Shown one piece after another: positions 60,418-64,000 of a DNA stretch of 64,000 nucleotides; position 1 is the first letter of the stretch; every line of letters begins with the position of its first letter. The notes beneath the pieces are model-generated. The model ran no database searches. It was not told the DNA's origin and was given only the letters and a program-made list of their open reading frames with translations. The DNA is taken from assembly GCF_011421635.1 (NCBI RefSeq), contig NZ_WTLI01000004.1, positions 124,001-188,000 on the forward strand. The letters are read 5' to 3'. The position numbers and the translations under genes were made by a program. Origin of the DNA: Paenibacillus turpanensis. GTDB lineage: Bacteria > Bacillota > Bacilli > Paenibacillales > YIM-B00363.

Positions 60418-62367
60418 TTATGGCCGGCCCATACCGCCGCCGCCCATACCGCCACGGCCTCCGCCCATTCTGCCGCTTCCTGCTTCGGTTACACCGGATT
60501 CATTCAGCCACGTTACACTCTTCGCTACCTCAAACGTAACGATCTTCGTTCCGCCTTGGTACGACCCGTCGCCGTATAAGCCGTTCGTCGCGCTGCCCGT
60601 CGCTGTTCCTCCCGAGTAAAGCGTATAGGAACCGCTGCTGAGCTTCGGCGTGCTGATGACTACCGCCTGATAATTTTTCTGCGGAGCAAAGGTCACGATC
60701 GTGTTGCCCTTGCTGTCTTCCAAATGCACGATCGTTCCCGCCTTCTGCGTTTGGGAATACTGCATCATGATCGAGTTCTGCGTCGAAGAATCCGAAGCGC
60801 CTTGCGCCATGCCCGCGCTTCCCGCCGTAATCAATTGGCCTCCGCTGAGCACGAAGCCTTGGTCATAGTCTAATGCGCCGTTGCCGCTGGAGGTCGGGCC
60901 GCTAACCATGACCGTGCCGCCGGACATTTCGATGGAGCCGTTGGCATCGAGGCCGTCACCGTTCGAGTCGACGAACACTTGTCCTCCGCTAATCATCAGC
61001 TTATTACTAGCCGAAGAGCTGAATTGATTTTGTCCGGCGCGTCCGCTCACCGCGGAGCCGTCATTGCCGCCCGATACGTTGATGCCGTCGTCGCTTGCCG
61101 TAACGCTCACCTCTCCGCCGGAGATGAAGATTTCGCCGCTCTCAATTCCCTCATAGCTCTTGGCCACTCGGATCGTTCCGCCTGCAATGGCAATCGATGC
61201 GTCCGCATGGATGCCGTCATCGCCGGAAGTCACCTCGATCTGGCCGCCGTCGATGGCAATGCCGCTGTTCGTATGGATCGAATCGTCGGCGGAATCGATA
61301 GTAAAGGTGCCATTTTTGATTACCAGATTCGCTGTCGCCTTCATGCCCTTCGCGCTTCCCGTTTCCGTTGCCGCAGCCACGCTCTCACCGCCGCCCGACC
61401 CACGGGAAGTATTCACCTTCGCCGGCACCGCTGCACTGCCTCCGCCGGAAACGATGGAGTACGTTCCGCCTTCGATCCAAATCGAATTCGCGCTCTGGAT
61501 ACCGTCGCTGCCGGAGGTAATGTGGAAGCTTCCCGCTTCCAGTGCGATCGACCCTTTGGTCGTATCCGTATCATAGGTTGACTTGATGCCGTCTCCGCCT
61601 GCTTCGATCGTGACTCTGCCATCCTTAACCGCGACGAGATCGCGTCCCATAAGGGCATCGTCTTCGGCGTGGATTTCGTAGGTACCACCCATTATTTTTA
61701 AATCGTCTTTACTTGTTATGCCGTTATTGAAGTTTCCATTTACGACGAGCTTGCCGCTGCCATTAAAGGTAAGGTCCGCGTCACTGAAGATCGCCGCATT
61801 CGGCTCATCCGTGGAAGCATCCGCATACACATACGTTTTGCCGTCGGACACCTGGTTTACCGTTCCTTCCGGCAGGGAGATCACCGCTTTGCCCGCTTTC
61901 TTAACGTAGATTGCTGCGCTGCTGCTGTTGTGGACCGTCACGCCGTTCAGCACTACACGTACAACGCCCTTATCCTCGGAGTCTATCACTAGCTGACCTT
62001 CATTCAGCGCACCGCTAACCACGTAGGTTCCGGGAGCGGTGATTCGCACTTCTCCGCCTTTGACTTCTACACCGGTCCCTTGCACGGCTGCACCGGTTCC
62101 GTTCAATTGAATCTGCGCAGCGGCCCCATTCGCATAATCGCTGTAAACGTCGTCCGCTTCATATTCCACCAAGTCGCCTAGCTTGGTCATTCCAACCGCT
62201 GCGGTAGCCGAGGTGCCTCCTGAAGTGGCAGTTCCGCTCCCTGCATTTACAGCCGCAGCCGTTGTTTGTTCATTCGGCGCTTGCGCTGCTGTATTGCTGC
62301 ATGCAGCCAGAACAGCTGCGCTTAATAGTAAAATCGACAGTTTATGTTTTGCCGTTATCTTGTTCAT
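60418..62367 (-). CDS. DUF4353 carbohydrate-binding-domain lipoprotein
   Basis: About 649 residues. Lipobox LAAC (cysteine about residue 23) and a Thr/Ala/Gly-rich linker, then a long right-handed beta-helix-like region (about 85-500) built from repeated motifs of the type ISGGxVxVxSxDDGI: DDGIHADASIAIAGGTI, ASDDGINVSGG, NGDGLDANGSIEMSGGTV. This is the DUF4353 pattern found with VTC and CotH proteins. The C-terminal 60 residues are glycine- and methionine-rich (GRMGGGRGGMGGGGMG). It is the third gene of the VTC operon and lies outside the membrane. ATG 62367 has AAGGAG nine bases upstream; another ATG six bases earlier is too close. Confidence 0.83.
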   Translation of the reverse strand: MNKITAKHKLSILLLSAAVLAACSNTAAQAPNEQTTAAAVNAGSGTATSGGTSATAAVGMTKLGDLVEYEADDVYSDYANGAAAQIQLNGTGAAVQGTGVEVKGGEVRITAPGTYVVSGALNEGQLVIDSEDKGVVRVVLNGVTVHNSSSAAIYVKKAGKAVISLPEGTVNQVSDGKTYVYADASTDEPNAAIFSDADLTFNGSGKLVVNGNFNNGITSKDDLKIMGGTYEIHAEDDALMGRDLVAVKDGRVTIEAGGDGIKSTYDTDTTKGSIALEAGSFHITSGSDGIQSANSIWIEGGTYSIVSGGGSAAVPAKVNTSRGSGGGESVAAATETGSAKGMKATANLVIKNGTFTIDSADDSIHTNSGIAIDGGQIEVTSGDDGIHADASIAIAGGTIRVAKSYEGIESGEIFISGGEVSVTASDDGINVSGGNDGSAVSGRAGQNQFSSSASNKLMISGGQVFVDSNGDGLDANGSIEMSGGTVMVSGPTSSGNGALDYDQGFVLSGGQLITAGSAGMAQGASDSSTQNSIMMQYSQTQKAGTIVHLEDSKGNTIVTFAPQKNYQAVVISTPKLSSGSYTLYSGGTATGSATNGLYGDGSYQGGTKIVTFEVAKSVTWLNESGVTEAGSGRMGGGRGGMGGGGMGRP

Positions 62368-62392
62368 GTTCATCGTCTCCTTAGGGGTGATC

Positions 62393-63079
62393 TTAATAGT
62401 CCGGTGTAGTCGGGCTCATCGTTAAGCTAATATCTAAATTGCCGTTGCGGCACCGGATAGCATCGATAAACGCCTTTTGATTCATTTGATTGTCCAGTGT
62501 CACGGTATACATCAATTCATACAGACTTCCCAGTTCGGTGGTCCGCACCTTTTTCAGCTCATAGGCGACGTTATATTCTTTGAATACCTCGTCAAACGCT
62601 TCCTCGTAGCTCAGGCTTTCCGGAATCGTCACTTTCAGCGTCTTTTGCGCCGCTTTCTTTGCGCCGAAATTGACCGCCTTCAGGATAAACATCAGCACAC
62701 AGAGGGATATTGTAAATAACACCGCATAGTCGAACGAGCCGACGCCGCAGGCAAGTCCCGCCGCCATCGTAAACAGTACATACGCAATATCCTTCGGATC
62801 GCCAGGGGCGCTTCGGAAACGAATAATGGAGAAGGCTCCGGCGAGACTGAACGCTCGCGCAATATTATTGCCGATCATGAGCACGATAATGGCGACGATC
62901 GCAGGCAGAACAACCATTGTCAGCATAAAGTTCTGCGAATAGCCGGTGCCGCCGCTTGTTTTCATATACGTAAAGCTGATGATTGCGCCTAAAGTAAAAG
63001 AGATCAGAATCGTGAGTAAAGCATGGGTTAAGGTTAGCTGTACATCGGTTGTCGTTGAAGAAAAAATAGATTCAAGCAT
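62393..63079 (-). CDS. DUF4956 membrane protein
   Basis: 228 residues with about five membrane segments in the N-terminal 140 residues (LTHALLTILISFTLGAIISFTYM, VVLPAIVAIIVLMIGNNIARAFSLAGAFSIIRFRSAPGDPKDIAYVLFTMAAGLACG) and a C-terminal cytoplasmic domain. The SIIRFRSAPGDPKDIAYVLF loop is the hallmark of DUF4956. It overlaps the end of the VTC gene by 8 bp, with a GGGAGAG site inside that gene. The activity is unknown. In other bacteria this family appears in the same trio, which points to a polyphosphate-linked membrane complex. Confidence 0.87.
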   Translation of the reverse strand: MLESIFSSTTTDVQLTLTHALLTILISFTLGAIISFTYMKTSGGTGYSQNFMLTMVVLPAIVAIIVLMIGNNIARAFSLAGAFSIIRFRSAPGDPKDIAYVLFTMAAGLACGVGSFDYAVLFTISLCVLMFILKAVNFGAKKAAQKTLKVTIPESLSYEEAFDEVFKEYNVAYELKKVRTTELGSLYELMYTVTLDNQMNQKAFIDAIRCRNGNLDISLTMSPTTPDY

Positions 63080-63815
63080 AGTGGATACTCTCCCTCTCGA
63101 TTTTGCGGGTATGGATCATTTTTTTGTATTCATTGCCGTATTTAGAGAAGCTCGTACGGTACATCTTATGCTCGGAGAGCAGCTTGGACAGCCAAAGGGG
63201 AATCGTCTTTTCCGCCTTTACTTCCATCAGCCAGCGGCCCTCTTCCAGCAGCGGTTCTCCATGGTCGCCGGCCTCCAGCCGCAAGTCATACCGCCGTGAG
63301 CGAATGCTCGTATCGAATGTGATTCGCAAATCGCGATTGTTTTTGCAAAACAACGCCTTTCGGTCATAAGCCAGGTACACCTTCGGCTGCAGCTCATAGC
63401 GCTGTACGAAATATTGAATTTCCTGCAGCACCTGCTTGTTCATATCATCCTGCAGCTCCGGCTCGATGCCCCGGCACACCAGATCATAAGCCTCATGGAT
63501 GCGAAGTGCGGTTCGGCGTTTGTTGACGAGACCGAACACCTTTTTCTTCAGCTCCAGATACACCTTTGCATTTTCCTGCGGCACTCCGTAGGCTCTCAGG
63601 CGAAGCTTTTCTTTGTATTTCGGTTTGGCCAGACTATTGCGGATCAAGGTGTCATGCTTCGTGTCAAAATAAATGTTGCTGATCGAGTAAAACTCATGCT
63701 GCTTGTTGTATTCATCCAGTTCCATATATTCGAGCAGCCGTTCGTAAAATTGCTCATAAGCTGCTGTCGTGAGCAAATACTTGTTTTCGTACCGGTTAAA
63801 TACTTCAATCGCCAT
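63072..63815 (-). CDS. VTC-domain (polyphosphate polymerase-like) protein
   Basis: 247 residues, a tunnel-type (TTM/CYTH-superfamily) domain. The charged strands KYKEKLRLRAYG, KVYLELKKKVFG, NKRRTALR, AYDRKALF and RWLMEVKAEKTIPLWL are those lining the tunnel in yeast Vtc4, which makes polyphosphate from ATP. RYENKYLL at the N-terminus is also typical. In bacteria the product is unproven. It is the first gene of the operon with DUF4956 and DUF4353, and probably makes or handles polyphosphate for the membrane partner. ATG with AAGGAGAG upstream. Confidence 0.88.
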   Translation of the reverse strand: MAIEVFNRYENKYLLTTAAYEQFYERLLEYMELDEYNKQHEFYSISNIYFDTKHDTLIRNSLAKPKYKEKLRLRAYGVPQENAKVYLELKKKVFGLVNKRRTALRIHEAYDLVCRGIEPELQDDMNKQVLQEIQYFVQRYELQPKVYLAYDRKALFCKNNRDLRITFDTSIRSRRYDLRLEAGDHGEPLLEEGRWLMEVKAEKTIPLWLSKLLSEHKMYRTSFSKYGNEYKKMIHTRKIERESIHYA

Positions 63816-64000
63816 GCTGCAGCTCTCCTTCCCGTTTGACGGTGCGTGTCTGTCGTTCGATGTCCTTATCGTAGAGCAGAAACCTTTAATGAATCTTAAA
63901 TGCCTTTACAAAAAATTAACTTTGTTTTCGGGGTGTTTTTCCGTGTCTCCGCTCTCTTCGATTTAAAAAATATTAAGTTTGATTAAAGGTTCACTTGCTA

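Overview
The window looks like a chromosomal segment of a Gram-positive, spore-former-type Firmicute, most like Paenibacillus or a close relative. The signs are strong GGAGG-type ribosome binding sites, ATG/GTG/TTG starts, many lipobox lipoproteins, a YesM-type sensor kinase, a CuAO-type stalk-domain protein, paired DUF421/DUF4363 proteins, Fur boxes of the Bacillus 7-1-7 type and numerous compact intrinsic terminators. I see no rRNA, tRNA, CRISPR array, transposase, integrase or phage gene. The DNA reads as ordinary core plus niche chromosome. This is a reading by eye; no database was consulted.

Layout. 1-1.8 kb: a sensory pair, a membrane-anchored sugar-binding protein and a YesM-type histidine kinase cut by the window edge. 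1.9-7.3 kb: a formate/oxalate module (OFA-type antiporter, DUF2294 protein, FdhF/YdeP-type molybdoenzyme, fdhD) carrying two copies of one attenuator-like RNA motif. 7.3-11.2 kb: PepSY membrane protein, bluB coupled to a hydrolase, HNH endonuclease. 11.2-17 kb: LysR regulator divergent from a complete ABC importer plus a phosphoesterase. 17-30.5 kb: ECF sigma/anti-sigma pair, exported amidohydrolase, SPFH protein, diguanylate cyclase, drug exporter, two flavin oxidoreductases, a chemoreceptor and small membrane proteins. 30.6-35.2 kb: metNIQ behind a structured leader, a LOG protein, rlmN. 35.5-38.7 kb: Fur-type iron genes (siderophore-binding lipoprotein, esterase, IsdG-like monooxygenase). 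38.8-42.4 kb: SbtA-like bicarbonate permease, a second DUF2294 gene, DUF421 protein, CLC-F-type channel. 42.6-50.2 kb: DinB-like protein, MocR regulator with a divergent RidA/DJ-1 operon, uppP, MFS exporter, an unusual MerR-methyltransferase fusion, stalk protein. 50.3-54.3 kb: a binding lipoprotein plus chemoreceptor operon, and a DUF4363 gene next to a DUF421 gene broken by a stop codon. 54.5-60.1 kb: SDR, feoAB with a near-perfect Fur box, an unlisted 37-residue peptide gene, acetate transporter, polysaccharide deacetylase. 60.4-63.8 kb: a VTC / DUF4956 / DUF4353 operon.

The strongest candidate for something undescribed is RNA-based. A 34-nt block (29/34 identical) sits in front of both the oxalate/formate antiporter and the formate-dehydrogenase-like gene. 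In each case it runs into an intrinsic terminator whose stem differs at two positions with compensatory changes on the other strand. The second DUF2294 gene has its own roughly 200-nt leader with competing terminator and antiterminator helices, and another such switch lies between it and the bicarbonate permease gene. Together they suggest a formate/bicarbonate (C1) regulon controlled by transcription attenuation, with DUF2294 proteins as recurring partners. The metNIQ leader is a further attenuator, without recognisable S-box or T-box landmarks.
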